The notes below the pieces were generated by a model. That model was not told where the DNA came from and made no database searches. It saw only the letters and a list, made by a program, of their open reading frames with translations. A DNA stretch of 64,000 nucleotides from Desulfurococcales archaeon (lineage in GTDB: Archaea; Thermoproteota; Thermoprotei_A; Sulfolobales; AG1). The DNA lies in contig WYEN01000095.1 in the NCBI GenBank assembly GCA_009903825.1, positions 27,560-91,559 on the forward strand, given 5' to 3'. Position 1 is the first letter of the stretch, and every line of letters begins with the position of its first letter. Below, one piece after another: positions 26,186 to 35,494 of this stretch. The position numbers and the translations under genes are program-made.

Positions 26186-26500
26186 ATATTTAAATGAGGC
26201 CGTCCGCGAGACTTACGGAGACCTTGTGTCTCCGAGGAAACTCCGCCCTCGCCACGGCACCTGGCTCCGTAAGGAGAGCGGCTGAGAGCCGCTGGATCGG
26301 CACAGAAATGAACGGTCTGAGAGAGATGTAGATGATGGAGCTGGTCTCCTGATGATCTCTCAGATGCGGTGAGACAGCCGATCCCCAGGAGAGCAAGGCC
26401 GAATAGTGCCGATGAATGCCGTGGTGAGGCACAGGTAGGCCGCTTAGCCTAATGTCTCTAAGACAGAAGGCGGGTTATGCGGACGGCCTCATTTAAATAT
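26186..26500. repeat. 22-bp perfect inverted repeat enclosing rnpB
   Basis: Positions 26186-26207 are exactly complementary to 26479-26500. Twelve base pairs are the RNase P RNA P1 stem; the outer ten are A/T (ATATTTAAAT with ATTTAAATAT). The arms sit 271 nt apart, with the RNase P body between. Confidence 0.85.
26196..26490 (+). ncRNA. rnpB: RNase P RNA (archaeal type A)
   Basis: About 295 nt of GC-rich sequence in AT-rich DNA with the conserved elements of RNase P RNA: GAGGAAACTCC (CR-I, about 26234-26244), GAGCAAGGCCGAATAG (near 26392-26407) and ACAGAAGGCGGGTTATG (CR-V, 26463-26479). The P1 stem GAGGCCGTCCGC/GCGGACGGCCTC closes the molecule. It is the ribozyme that removes tRNA 5' leaders. 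A TATA-like TGTATAAAAC lies about 20-25 nt upstream. The complementarity continues 10 bp beyond P1 on both sides. Confidence 0.95.
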
Positions 26501-26566
26501 ACTGATCTCTGCATAAACATATTTATATTTTGTTTAAAAAGATTATTATCTGGAGGCTTCATAATA

Positions 26567-27904
26567 TTGTCTTCATCAAAATCTGAAGTTGATAAATGGT
26601 ATGAGATTGCTCTAAAAGCTCATAGATATTACGGAGGAAAGATAGAGACTATACCTAAAGTTCCTGTGGAGAAGCTTATATATTTCGCCGTCTGGTACAC
26701 ACCTGGCGTTGCTGAGCCTTCTAGAGCGATCTCTAAAAACCCTGATCTAAGTTTTGAATTAACATCAAGATGGAACACAATCGCTGTAGTTACTGATGGT
26801 ACAAGAGTTCTTGGTCTAGGTAACATAGGTCCTGAGGCCTCTTACCCAGTGATGGAGGGTAAGGCTCTCATATTCAAGTTCTTAGGCGGTGTAGACGCGG
26901 TTCCTCTCCCGATCAGAGCTAAAGATGCAGATGATTTTATTGAGACGGTTAAAAAGTTGGAGCCGGCTTTTGGAGGAATAAATCTTGAGGATATTGAAAG
27001 TCCCAAATGTTTCTACATACTTGAGAGATTAAGAAAAGAAATGAATATACCTGTTTGGCATGATGATCAACAGGGGACGGCTACAGCCACTTTGGCAGGT
27101 CTTATTAATGCTTTAAAAATTGTTGGTAAAAAAATCTCTGACATAACTATCTCGATGATAGGTGCAGGAGCATCAAATATAGCTACTTATAATCTACTTG
27201 TTAAATATGGTGCTAAGCCTAAGAATATAATACTTGTGGATACTAAAGGTATATTACATGCGGAGAGAGAAGATCTTGATAAACTTATGTTTGAGAATCC
27301 ATGGAAATATAAGATCGCCATCGAAAGCAATGGTGAGTTGAGAAAAGGTGGTATTAAAGAAGCTATTGTAGGCACAGACGTAGTTATAGCAGCCTCTAGG
27401 CCGGGTCCTGGGATCATTAAAAAAGAGTGGGTAGCCATGATGAATAAAGATCCTATAGTTTTTGCATTAGCAAATCCTGTCCCAGAGATATGGCCTTGGG
27501 AGGCTAAAGAAGCTGGCGCTAGAGTAGTGGCCACTGGCAGAAGCGATCTTCCTAATCAGATTAACAATAGTCTGGCGTTCCCAAGCATCTTCAGAGGAGC
27601 TCTTGATGTCAGAGCCAGAACAGTGACTGATGAGATGGCTATTGCAGCTGCAGAAGCCTTAGCAAAACATGCTGAGGAGAAAGGGATCAGCGAAGATTAT
27701 ATAATACCTACTATGGAGGAATTCGAGGTTTATGTAAAGACTGCTGTGGCAGTTGCTGAGAAAGCTATTGAACAAGGTGTTGCAAGAATCAAAAGATCAA
27801 GATCTGAGCTGGAGGAGACTGCATCAACTATAATAAGAAATGTGAGACTAAAATATGAGACATTGGTTAAAAATGGATTTATAAAAGATATTGTACAACT
27901 CTAG
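26567..27904 (+). CDS. NAD(P)-dependent malic enzyme (oxaloacetate-decarboxylating)
   Basis: A 445-residue malic enzyme converting malate to pyruvate and CO2. I chose TTG 26567, about 10 nt after a GGAGG ribosome site. The frame is open further upstream into rnpB but without a conserved start. Visible marks are YTPGVAEPS and [27 protein letters not shown] (read in parts), the metal-binding [13 protein letters not shown], and a Rossmann site [15 protein letters not shown] followed by LVDTKG. The C-terminal helices (about 380-445) are normal for the archaeal/bacterial short class. It is followed 15 nt later by an acetyltransferase gene. Confidence 0.95.
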   Translation: MSSSKSEVDKWYEIALKAHRYYGGKIETIPKVPVEKLIYFAVWYTPGVAEPSRAISKNPDLSFELTSRWNTIAVVTDGTRVLGLGNIGPEASYPVMEGKALIFKFLGGVDAVPLPIRAKDADDFIETVKKLEPAFGGINLEDIESPKCFYILERLRKEMNIPVWHDDQQGTATATLAGLINALKIVGKKISDITISMIGAGASNIATYNLLVKYGAKPKNIILVDTKGILHAEREDLDKLMFENPWKYKIAIESNGELRKGGIKEAIVGTDVVIAASRPGPGIIKKEWVAMMNKDPIVFALANPVPEIWPWEAKEAGARVVATGRSDLPNQINNSLAFPSIFRGALDVRARTVTDEMAIAAAEALAKHAEEKGISEDYIIPTMEEFEVYVKTAVAVAEKAIEQGVARIKRSRSELEETASTIIRNVRLKYETLVKNGFIKDIVQL

Positions 27905-27919
27905 ATGGAGGTGTAACCT

Positions 27920-28396
27920 ATGGATCCTGTTCAGTTTAGAATCAGATATGCTGAAAAGAAAGATCTTGATCAAATAGTTGAGCTAGTAGTGAGACTTAAG
28001 AAACTAAATGAAGAATTCGATCCATTATATAGTGTGAGAGAAGATATTCAAGAAGTCGCAAGGGAATATATATCAAAATCATTTGATAGAGAGGAAGTTT
28101 TCATGTTGGTTGCAGAAGATGGCAACAAGATAGTAGGTGTCATTCGCGTAGAGATAAGATCTAGACTGTTTTATCAGCCAATATTCTCGGGAGTTATAAC
28201 AGATCTTTATGTGTCTCCAAGTTATAGAGTTAAAGGAGTAGGGTCAGCCTTACTAGATGAGGCAGTAAAGATCTTGAGAGGCAAAGGGATCAGTATTGTA
28301 TGTGCAGAATTTCCTCCTATGAATAAGATAGCTGTAGACTTCTATCAGAAAAGAGGTTTCAAACCTCTCTTATACACCTTCTTCAAAGAGATATAA
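27920..28396 (+). CDS. GNAT-family N-acetyltransferase
   Basis: A 158-residue single GNAT domain. Motif A is visible as ITDLYVSPSYRVKGVGSALLDEA (in parts, about 93-115), where R-x2-G-x-G/A binds acetyl-CoA pyrophosphate. The C-terminal DFYQKRGFKPL is the usual motif B. A strong GGAGGTG ribosome site precedes ATG. It follows the malic enzyme gene after 15 nt, likely in one transcript. The acceptor is unknown; the end is convergent with the VirB4-type ATPase gene. Confidence 0.88.
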   Translation: MDPVQFRIRYAEKKDLDQIVELVVRLKKLNEEFDPLYSVREDIQEVAREYISKSFDREEVFMLVAEDGNKIVGVIRVEIRSRLFYQPIFSGVITDLYVSPSYRVKGVGSALLDEAVKILRGKGISIVCAEFPPMNKIAVDFYQKRGFKPLLYTFFKEI

Positions 28397-28414
28397 TAAA
28401 AAGATTTTAATTTT

Positions 28415-29530
28415 TTAATCATTTATATCTATAGAGATAGGTATAGGCCTTGGATCAGGCAATATTCTAATTACTGCATCGCCTCTTTTCATAAGAATCA
28501 TCAGATCCTCTATTAATTTATTGTTTATTTTAAGAAAATCTGAGGCTTCTCTCCAGAAGTTTCTGTTAGGATTGCTCATTATGATTAATAATCCTATGTT
28601 CTCCACAATCAGATCCCAATGTTCTCCAAAATCTCTGAAATCTTGTGTTGCTAACGCGACTGATAATCCGTATCCTCGTGCAAGTCTCATCAAATTAATG
28701 ATTCTTTTAGATAATCCTCTGCTTAATAACATCCAAGCCTCGTCTAGACCTAAAAAAGTTTTCACCTGATCATCAGGATTTTCTCTGGAAGTCATATTGA
28801 TCATGTCTTGAAAAATCATATTTATAGCATATCTTAAAAGCTCTTCTCTCTCTTTGCTTAAACTTCTTAATGTTATAACATTAATCTTGTTCTTAACTAT
28901 TTTATAATGTCCCGTATCTCTTCTATCTAAAGATGCGATTTCTCTGAGAATTCTTTCTATAATTCCATTAAGATCTTCCTCTTCTGATATCTCTGAGAAA
29001 ACGTCTTCCCATTTTGGCACATCTTTTTTCTCATAAACTTTTTTAAGAATTTTAAATAACACTCCTTGAAGCCTTAGATCATCAATTTCATAACTTTCAA
29101 CAATACTATCAAAAACTTGATAAAGTCTTAACCATGAAGATGTATAATAAGGCTCGAGAGAGCCTAAGGAAGTATCGGGAATGTCTATTAAAACATGATC
29201 TATTTTTCTCTCTATTAATCTTTTTATAATATCACCTTTTACATCAACAAAAATAATTGTAGAGTTATAAATAATATGAGCTCTTCTTAGAATAGCTAAT
29301 AACGTCTCTGTTTTTCCGCTGCCCGTAGGACCTACGATAAGTATATGCGGATTAATAGCTTTGAAAGGATCCCAGAATATTATTCTTGTGTCATTAAGTA
29401 TCCTCCCAATGGGAATACCTGTCTTATGAGGATTTCTATGTAAAAGAACATTTTTTATTAAAGGAGAGAATAAGACAGCTCTCTCTGAAGTCCATACCTC
29501 ATCTCTATAATTGTGAAGCATTTTTCTCAA
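28415..29530 (-). CDS. VirB4/TraC-type ATPase, C-terminal motor domain (CedB-like)
   Basis: A 371-residue P-loop ATPase of the VirB4-HerA group. Walker A GPTGSGKT is at 67-74, Walker B FLGLDEAWMLLS at 259-270, and ATQDFRDF at 294-301 matches the conserved glutamine motif. Residues 38-66 (GIPIGRI, WDPFKAINPH) match the segment preceding Walker A in VirB4. Translation probably starts at TTG 29530 or ATG 29521. It lacks the VirB4 N-terminal domain, which is encoded by the gene directly upstream in another frame. VirB4 powers pilus assembly and DNA transfer; in Sulfolobus the homologue CedB drives DNA import. Last gene of the pilus operon. Confidence 0.85.
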   Translation of the reverse strand: MRKMLHNYRDEVWTSERAVLFSPLIKNVLLHRNPHKTGIPIGRILNDTRIIFWDPFKAINPHILIVGPTGSGKTETLLAILRRAHIIYNSTIIFVDVKGDIIKRLIERKIDHVLIDIPDTSLGSLEPYYTSSWLRLYQVFDSIVESYEIDDLRLQGVLFKILKKVYEKKDVPKWEDVFSEISEEEDLNGIIERILREIASLDRRDTGHYKIVKNKINVITLRSLSKEREELLRYAINMIFQDMINMTSRENPDDQVKTFLGLDEAWMLLSRGLSKRIINLMRLARGYGLSVALATQDFRDFGEHWDLIVENIGLLIIMSNPNRNFWREASDFLKINNKLIEDLMILMKRGDAVIRILPDPRPIPISIDIND

Positions 29531-29552
29531 GATCTTTATTATAAACTTTGTT

Positions 29553-30119
29553 TTAAATCCGAAAAAATCTGTTAAGAACCTCTAATATAAACAATCCTCT
29601 TACCTCCTCAACCACGACCCCTAGATCCTTAAGATCTTGTGCTAAAATCTTCATTCTTTGTATAAGTCTTTCTCTAGCATCCTCTTCGTTAGAGCCCTCA
29701 GCTGAGACAATGATGATCATGGCCACGTTATAGGGGGTATCCCCTTCAAGGATCTTCTTTTTAAGTCTTCTCAATCTCTCAAGCTCTGTGGCAAGCCTCT
29801 CATTAGTAGGATCGCTCTCTCTAACGATCTCTTTAGTCTGAATCGCAATATTTAATTTGTTTAAAAACTTTTCCTTATCAATAGGTATAAAAACAGTTCT
29901 TATCTCTATAGGAAAAGGCTTAGAAAGAATCCTTACAAAATTATTTAAAAACCCTGTCAACTCTCCGTCATGAAGATCCTCTAGACTTCTTGTTATCTCT
30001 CTAACAACAAGAAAACCTTTTGCTATACAACTTTTTTCATCACAGCCTATTATATAATTGCTTCTGATCTTTATATTATCAACGCCAAAAATCAGCTTAA
30101 GATATCTCTCAAACATCAT
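29553..30119 (-). CDS. VirB4 N-terminal-domain protein, frameshifted from the ATPase domain
   Basis: A 188-residue protein matching the N-terminal (CagE/TrbE/VirB) domain of VirB4. SLEDLHDGELTGFLNNFVRI near 46-65, FPIEIRTVFIPIDKEKFLNK, a charged helix ERLATELERLRRLKKK, then MIIIVSAEGSNEEDARERL and the terminal strand-helix LGVVVEEVRGLFILEVLNRF. It ends by a TAA 5 codons after a T6 run. Removing one T (plus-strand A6 at 29562-29567) would fuse it in frame to the downstream ATPase. It overlaps the preceding gene by 4 nt. The domain normally contacts the inner-membrane assembly. Confidence 0.75.
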   Translation of the reverse strand: MMFERYLKLIFGVDNIKIRSNYIIGCDEKSCIAKGFLVVREITRSLEDLHDGELTGFLNNFVRILSKPFPIEIRTVFIPIDKEKFLNKLNIAIQTKEIVRESDPTNERLATELERLRRLKKKILEGDTPYNVAMIIIVSAEGSNEEDARERLIQRMKILAQDLKDLGVVVEEVRGLFILEVLNRFFRI

Positions 30120-32485
30120 GATCTCCTCGAATATATGACGTTAAACAAGATCTTTGATTGTCTTATTGCATTAAGGATCTGATCTGAGAAGTCTATAGGT
30201 CTTAACATGAGTATCTCTCTATGAATGCCATCAAAAACTTCAAGAACTCCTCCATAGATGAGAGCTTTCTCAGATAATTTAATCAAATTATCACCTTTTT
30301 TAAGAAAGTCTATATAAACATCCTTTTCATATGAAACATATTTATAATATGTATCTTTCGAAGTCTTTATATACAGATAAGATGTTCTTGGTAGAATGAT
30401 CTTGTCATAATTCTCTATAATCCTTTCATTACTATATAATTTCAGTCTCTGTAATAAGCTCTCGATCTTCTTATACACATCTTCATCTAAAATGATCTTG
30501 CCTGAAAGCCCCCATATAAACTCATCATCGTAAGTCCATAGAGATATTCTAAAGTTCTCGTTACATATACTTTTAACCACGTCTTTAGGAATAATTATAT
30601 TATTAAGATCCCCATATTCTCCTATTTTATAATTCTTTTCATTACATTCTATATAGATCTCAGCTTTTTTAGTCTTATCAACAGGGTCTATGATATGTAT
30701 CTTGATCTGGTCATTAAGATCTTCATAATGAAATTCTATATCTCTTTGTTCAAAAGAGACGTTTTTCACATCAAGAATCTTTTTGATATCAATATATTCT
30801 TCAGGTTCTTCGACAACATATAATCTGGCTGTTAACTTGTCTGATGATATATTCTTAAGATCAAGATCTATACAAGCGGTTAGCATATTGTTGTCATCAA
30901 GCTCTTTCTCACCTACTAGTGTCTTATATAATATCTTATTTTCATTATCTCTCAGCTCTAGCAAATACTTGTAATACTTAGCCTCTTCTGATGAAAAAAT
31001 TATCTTTGTTCTAAATAAAGGCTTGTCTAAACATTTTCTTGATAACCCTTTTCTAGAATATATAATCTTTGGATCATCCATTTCTACTATTTTATTAAAT
31101 CCTCTGACTGTTTGATTGATCAATGTTGTGCTCAACACAAGATCTATCTTGATCTTAATTTCATCACTGTCTATAGGATTCTTAGGTAAAATAATTATTT
31201 CTCCATCTCTTTCTATCTTGACTCCTCTAATAACTTCTAAATCAGTTGCATCAATGGGATAGTTTGTTAATCTCACATATCTATCTTCAAATATTTCTCC
31301 TATCATAATACTTTGACTCTCATTAAGATCAAGTTCATAAATAAATCCTTTATATCTCTCGAGACAATATATCTTGTTATCAATACCTACGCACTCTATC
31401 GAATTCTTCTTAGGATAATATCTCTTTGTAAAGTCGTTTAGATTATATGTCTTTAACCTATCTCCCTCATCCATGATCAAAAGATCTTTTGACAGCGATA
31501 TGAGCTGATCATCTTTAACTCTATCTATAGTTCTTAAATACGTGTTAAGAAACATTTTCACTTCATTATCAATTCTGAGAATTATAAAATCTTGTAGAAA
31601 ACCTATGAAAGATATCTTCGAATTTTTATTATCAATTTTAGTCAGATATCTTATTCCATAATCTGTGTAAATCATCAGCCATTTGGTGTCTAGATTTAAC
31701 AGCAAGATCTTGTCTTTAAGATTTTTAATAGGTTTTACTCTCTGAGGAATTTCAACACCTGAATCAAGGTCAAGAGCTAAAGTTTTTTCATCATCTATAA
31801 CAACTGATCCTATGTTCTGACCGGAGCTACATGACGAGATCTTTTTTCCATAGCTTTCATACATATTATATCTCCAGTAGTTATGACCGTAGAAGACATA
31901 GATCTTTCTTTCGCTTCTTATACCTACGAGAGCTTCTCCAACGTTTTCAGACATACAGTATTCATTTATTTCAAAAAGCTTCTCATTTATAAAAATATGA
32001 GGTCTGCCTTTGATCTTCAGTAGCATGAAACCTGTTTTTCCGAAATCAACTGTTTTTATATTATCTATTTTATTTATGCTGAGAATTTCTCTATTATCCC
32101 TCAGATCATATATTTTAACCTCTTTTCTCTCAGGATCTTCTTCAACTAAATATCTCAGAAAAATATGATAAACATATCTATTAGGATCTTTTATATTAAT
32201 GAGCTGTTCACACGACCCAGATTTTTTACATCTGAAGATCTCTGTATTTTTAATATAGATCCATTCGTCATCTTCGCTATAATATTCTTTATGTGTTATT
32301 AGATAAGGTCTTCGCAAGATTATGATCTTATCATATCTAACCTCTGGATATATTAACAAGACGTTTTCTCTAGATATCTTAAGCAAGATCATATTTTTAA
32401 GATCTTGAGGAATAAATATTTCTTTAAGACCTCTAAATATGTAAGGTCTCTCGACATATAGATATTTTCTTGAGACTTCTTTCAA
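30116..32485 (-). CDS. large beta-rich protein of the pilus operon, unknown function (UpsX-like by position)
   Basis: A 789-residue soluble protein with no signal peptide or membrane helix. The first ~440 residues are successive short beta strands separated by charged turns, resembling propeller blades (for example ISRENVLLIYPEVRYDKIII-like repeats). The C-terminal ~350 residues look like beta-sandwich modules. No enzymatic motif is visible. It overlaps both neighbours by 4 nt, so it is translated with the membrane platform and VirB4 pieces. The Sulfolobus ups pilus operon has a large unknown gene, upsX, and this may be its counterpart; homology is untested. Confidence 0.7.
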   Translation of the reverse strand: MKEVSRKYLYVERPYIFRGLKEIFIPQDLKNMILLKISRENVLLIYPEVRYDKIIILRRPYLITHKEYYSEDDEWIYIKNTEIFRCKKSGSCEQLINIKDPNRYVYHIFLRYLVEEDPERKEVKIYDLRDNREILSINKIDNIKTVDFGKTGFMLLKIKGRPHIFINEKLFEINEYCMSENVGEALVGIRSERKIYVFYGHNYWRYNMYESYGKKISSCSSGQNIGSVVIDDEKTLALDLDSGVEIPQRVKPIKNLKDKILLLNLDTKWLMIYTDYGIRYLTKIDNKNSKISFIGFLQDFIILRIDNEVKMFLNTYLRTIDRVKDDQLISLSKDLLIMDEGDRLKTYNLNDFTKRYYPKKNSIECVGIDNKIYCLERYKGFIYELDLNESQSIMIGEIFEDRYVRLTNYPIDATDLEVIRGVKIERDGEIIILPKNPIDSDEIKIKIDLVLSTTLINQTVRGFNKIVEMDDPKIIYSRKGLSRKCLDKPLFRTKIIFSSEEAKYYKYLLELRDNENKILYKTLVGEKELDDNNMLTACIDLDLKNISSDKLTARLYVVEEPEEYIDIKKILDVKNVSFEQRDIEFHYEDLNDQIKIHIIDPVDKTKKAEIYIECNEKNYKIGEYGDLNNIIIPKDVVKSICNENFRISLWTYDDEFIWGLSGKIILDEDVYKKIESLLQRLKLYSNERIIENYDKIILPRTSYLYIKTSKDTYYKYVSYEKDVYIDFLKKGDNLIKLSEKALIYGGVLEVFDGIHREILMLRPIDFSDQILNAIRQSKILFNVIYSRRS

Positions 32486-33993
32486 AACAGTACACCTCCA
32501 CTTTTTATGAAAAGTATTAAAATAATGGATCCTATGAGGCCATTCATATGATCATCAAATATTATTTTAGAAGCTATTGATGATGTCATGATTATAGAGG
32601 ACATCAAAAGTTCTAAAACTATCAACTCGTTTCCGACTATATGAAAAACTTCTCTGAATAATATAGGTTCTAAAAATACTAATGGTAAAGTCATCATCAT
32701 CTGAATCATATAATTCTTGTAGACCGAGAAAAGATCTAGGATCTTATAGCAGAATTTTTCATATAAGTCACTGGCTAAATCACTGATCTCTCTCATATAC
32801 TCAATGACAAACATGATATAATTCCCGATCCATAAATATAGTCGTTTATATCCTCTTTTCAGAAGAATTTTTGTCGCATCAAAGCTGTTAAGTTCTTTAA
32901 AAACTTTTATATGAGCAAGTGATAATGTCAAAACTTCTTTTGTGACAGATACTTCTCTGAAGATTCTTATTAATAAAACAAGTGAGGGAATGCTTAGGAA
33001 AAGTGTTATCAGAAGATAAAGATCTAGATGATTTAATATAAAGATCTCTAGAAGCTGTATGAAAAGGTTATTATAAAAAGATCTTGTGAGAAAGATAATT
33101 AAAAGCATATATAATAAGAAGAATGAAGAGTACTCTAAGATCTTAAGTCTATTGATCAAGGGCTCATTCATTGTTTTTAGAGGAAGAGGATGACCAGGCG
33201 TTATTAGAAGTATGAAGATAGATGAGATTATCAAGAGAAAATTTGTTAATAAAATAACTCTTTCTCCTTGAAGAACCGAGAGAGAAGATGTGATTATAGG
33301 TATAATAGTGTAGATAACTAAAGATATTGTCAAAATATTTATTTTCACAGAAACCAGTCTTCTAATTTTATTCTCAATATCTCTATAAAAATCTTCAGAG
33401 ACTAATAAGAGATATTCTCTCTGAATCCCTAGAGATCTATTGTTGATATAATTTCTTACAAATCTCTTATAAATAGTCGAGGGCGTCAACTCACTAACTA
33501 TTTTAAACGCCTCAGTGAAACCTGTGTATATAGCTAGATTCCTAGTTTTTAAAGCTATTCTACCAAAAAATCTGAATATCTTAATAACATTAGGTCTTGA
33601 GGATATATTCTTGATCAGAAAGCCCATTTCATCGCCTGAGAAAGGAGATGAGGATGCTATCAAAAGTATATATGGAAGTTCTTCTTCAACACCTTTTTTA
33701 AACTCGAACAACTTATTCAGAGGATTTACTACATATAAGATCATGAGGATAAACAAAATTATTATACTCATGATAAGAAGAATATTAGATAACATGAGTA
33801 TACGTGTTTCAAAGGTTTCGAAGACAAATTCTATTATAAAGTTAGTGGTGAGATATAACATGCCTAAAATTGCTGACAATATCATTAATATATATAATCT
33901 TCTTCTATTGAATATTTTTGATTCTGGATCTGAGATTGTGTTTATTTTCTCCAAAGAATCAAATATTTTATCTAGCGCATGTGATAATCTCAT
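32482..33993 (-). CDS. type IV pilus/TadC-GspF-type membrane platform protein (UpsF-like)
   Basis: A 503-residue protein with about nine hydrophobic helices in groups near 33-58, 68-110, 218-262, 290-345 and 430-500, separated by cytoplasmic helical domains. This is the archaeal type IV pilus/archaellum platform layout (two GspF-like repeats, as in FlaJ/ArlJ and UpsF). ELPYILLIASSSPFSGDEMG near 105-124 is typical of the first cytoplasmic repeat. It works with the secretion ATPase to extrude pilin. It lies 20 nt downstream of the ATPase gene and overlaps the 789-residue gene by 4 nt. Confidence 0.8.
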   Translation of the reverse strand: MRLSHALDKIFDSLEKINTISDPESKIFNRRRLYILMILSAILGMLYLTTNFIIEFVFETFETRILMLSNILLIMSIIILFILMILYVVNPLNKLFEFKKGVEEELPYILLIASSSPFSGDEMGFLIKNISSRPNVIKIFRFFGRIALKTRNLAIYTGFTEAFKIVSELTPSTIYKRFVRNYINNRSLGIQREYLLLVSEDFYRDIENKIRRLVSVKINILTISLVIYTIIPIITSSLSVLQGERVILLTNFLLIISSIFILLITPGHPLPLKTMNEPLINRLKILEYSSFFLLYMLLIIFLTRSFYNNLFIQLLEIFILNHLDLYLLITLFLSIPSLVLLIRIFREVSVTKEVLTLSLAHIKVFKELNSFDATKILLKRGYKRLYLWIGNYIMFVIEYMREISDLASDLYEKFCYKILDLFSVYKNYMIQMMMTLPLVFLEPILFREVFHIVGNELIVLELLMSSIIMTSSIASKIIFDDHMNGLIGSIILILFIKSGGVLF

Positions 33994-34013
33994 AAATACT
34001 CCTCTTTAGAGAT

Positions 34014-35477
34014 CTAATCTTGTTTTGACGTTATGATCTCTATAGATCTTTTCATAAAATCTTTATTCTCATAATAACTTTTTACAAAGATCTTTTCTCC
34101 ATAAGGATCTTTATCACGATCATATATTCTTCTTATCTTAATAGATCCTGGTTTTTGAGTTGGTATTATCTCATCTACATATCTAACGATTCTACGATTG
34201 TTATGAATAGCTAAGACCGCCACAGCCTGTATAGTAGAGATCTGATATATTCTAAGAGATATAGGTGGAGACATAAGTCTGACGATAACTTCTTTTGTAG
34301 AGCCTCCGTGAAAAGTTGTTAATGCTCCAAGACCCATATTGAGTGCCTGAGCAAGTACTCTCGCCTCTGAGCCTCTAGTTTCTCCAATGACAATAAGTCT
34401 GTTAGCTGAAGATCTTAACGCAGCCTTCGTAAGCATATATTGATCTATTTTTATAACGCCGTTTTCAAAAGTGGTGTATCTGACCCAGCTACTGTCTGGC
34501 GGTATCTCAATCTCTGGAGTATCTTCTATAATAACTACTTTCCAATCTTTTGGCACGAAACTATTTAACAATGCTCTTAAAAGAGTTGTTTTGCCACTCC
34601 CAGGAGGTCCTGCTATTATCAAAGAACCTTTTCTCATGATAAGTTTTCTAAAATATTCTGCAAGATTTCTTGGCAGCATCTCTCTTCTAATAAGGTCTTC
34701 TACAGACACTTTTCTCATAATGTTTTTTCTAATGACTATCTCAGGCCTCTCATAAGACACTGCTAGTCCAGTTATATGAATTCTGTGTCCACCTTCCTCA
34801 AGAGGAAGTTGTATATCAAGAATAGGATTAGTATATGAGACTGCCCTGCCAACTTTATTAGCAATAATTTGTTGAAGTCTTATAAGCTCTTCGTTATTTC
34901 TTATATAGATATTTGTTTTCACAAGATCTATATTAGGATCCATAGAGTATATATATGAATGTCTAATCCATACATATCCAGATCCGCTTATACTTACATC
35001 TTCTACATAAGGATCGTCTATTAAAACCTGTAGTTTTTTATAGCCTAACTCTTCTTTTAATATATTATACACTAGATCTATATCCTGATCATTTTTTCCA
35101 AAATATTCTCTGATGATCTTTCTAGCATTTATCTCGTCAATAACACGTTTATCAGGTAGCCTCATAATAAAATAATTGATTAATTTGTCGATCTCATTAT
35201 ATATTTTTTCTATTTTATCTTTGAAAGCTGGGTTATATTCAGCTATATATCTATATTCCTCAGAATTTTTTACAAGCTTTACTCTATAAAGTCCTACATT
35301 ATATTCTGATAGTATCTCATTATCATTGAAACTCTTGATCTCTAGGTCAAGATCTTTGTTAGTATTTAATGAAACATTTTCGTGTGTTATTAATTTTCTT
35401 TCAAGAGTAAAATAATGGGTGATGGGAAAGATCTTTTTTAAAAAAATAAAATTATTTTTATTAAAAAAGATCTTCAT
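34014..35477 (-). CDS. type II/IV secretion ATPase for pilus assembly (GspE/UpsE-like)
   Basis: A 487-residue hexameric secretion ATPase. An N-terminal ~150-residue domain is followed by DDPYVEDVSISGSGYVWIRH (154-173), Walker A GPPGSGKT at 290-297, Asp box IIEDTPEIEI at 316-325, Walker B LIVIGE at 361-366 and the His box GALTTFHGGST at 384-393. It is of the archaeal TadA/ArlI/UpsE type. It powers pilin insertion into the growing filament. It follows the pilin gene after 17 nt and precedes the platform protein after 20 nt. Confidence 0.9.
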   Translation of the reverse strand: MKIFFNKNNFIFLKKIFPITHYFTLERKLITHENVSLNTNKDLDLEIKSFNDNEILSEYNVGLYRVKLVKNSEEYRYIAEYNPAFKDKIEKIYNEIDKLINYFIMRLPDKRVIDEINARKIIREYFGKNDQDIDLVYNILKEELGYKKLQVLIDDPYVEDVSISGSGYVWIRHSYIYSMDPNIDLVKTNIYIRNNEELIRLQQIIANKVGRAVSYTNPILDIQLPLEEGGHRIHITGLAVSYERPEIVIRKNIMRKVSVEDLIRREMLPRNLAEYFRKLIMRKGSLIIAGPPGSGKTTLLRALLNSFVPKDWKVVIIEDTPEIEIPPDSSWVRYTTFENGVIKIDQYMLTKAALRSSANRLIVIGETRGSEARVLAQALNMGLGALTTFHGGSTKEVIVRLMSPPISLRIYQISTIQAVAVLAIHNNRRIVRYVDEIIPTQKPGSIKIRRIYDRDKDPYGEKIFVKSYYENKDFMKRSIEIITSKQD

Positions 35478-35494
35478 TAGATCATCACCTTTCT

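Noticed and set aside
26477..26566. Upstream start for malic enzyme inside rnpB
   Set aside because: The extra 30 residues are not like the family, overlap RNase P RNA, and a GGAGG ribosome site precedes TTG 26567.
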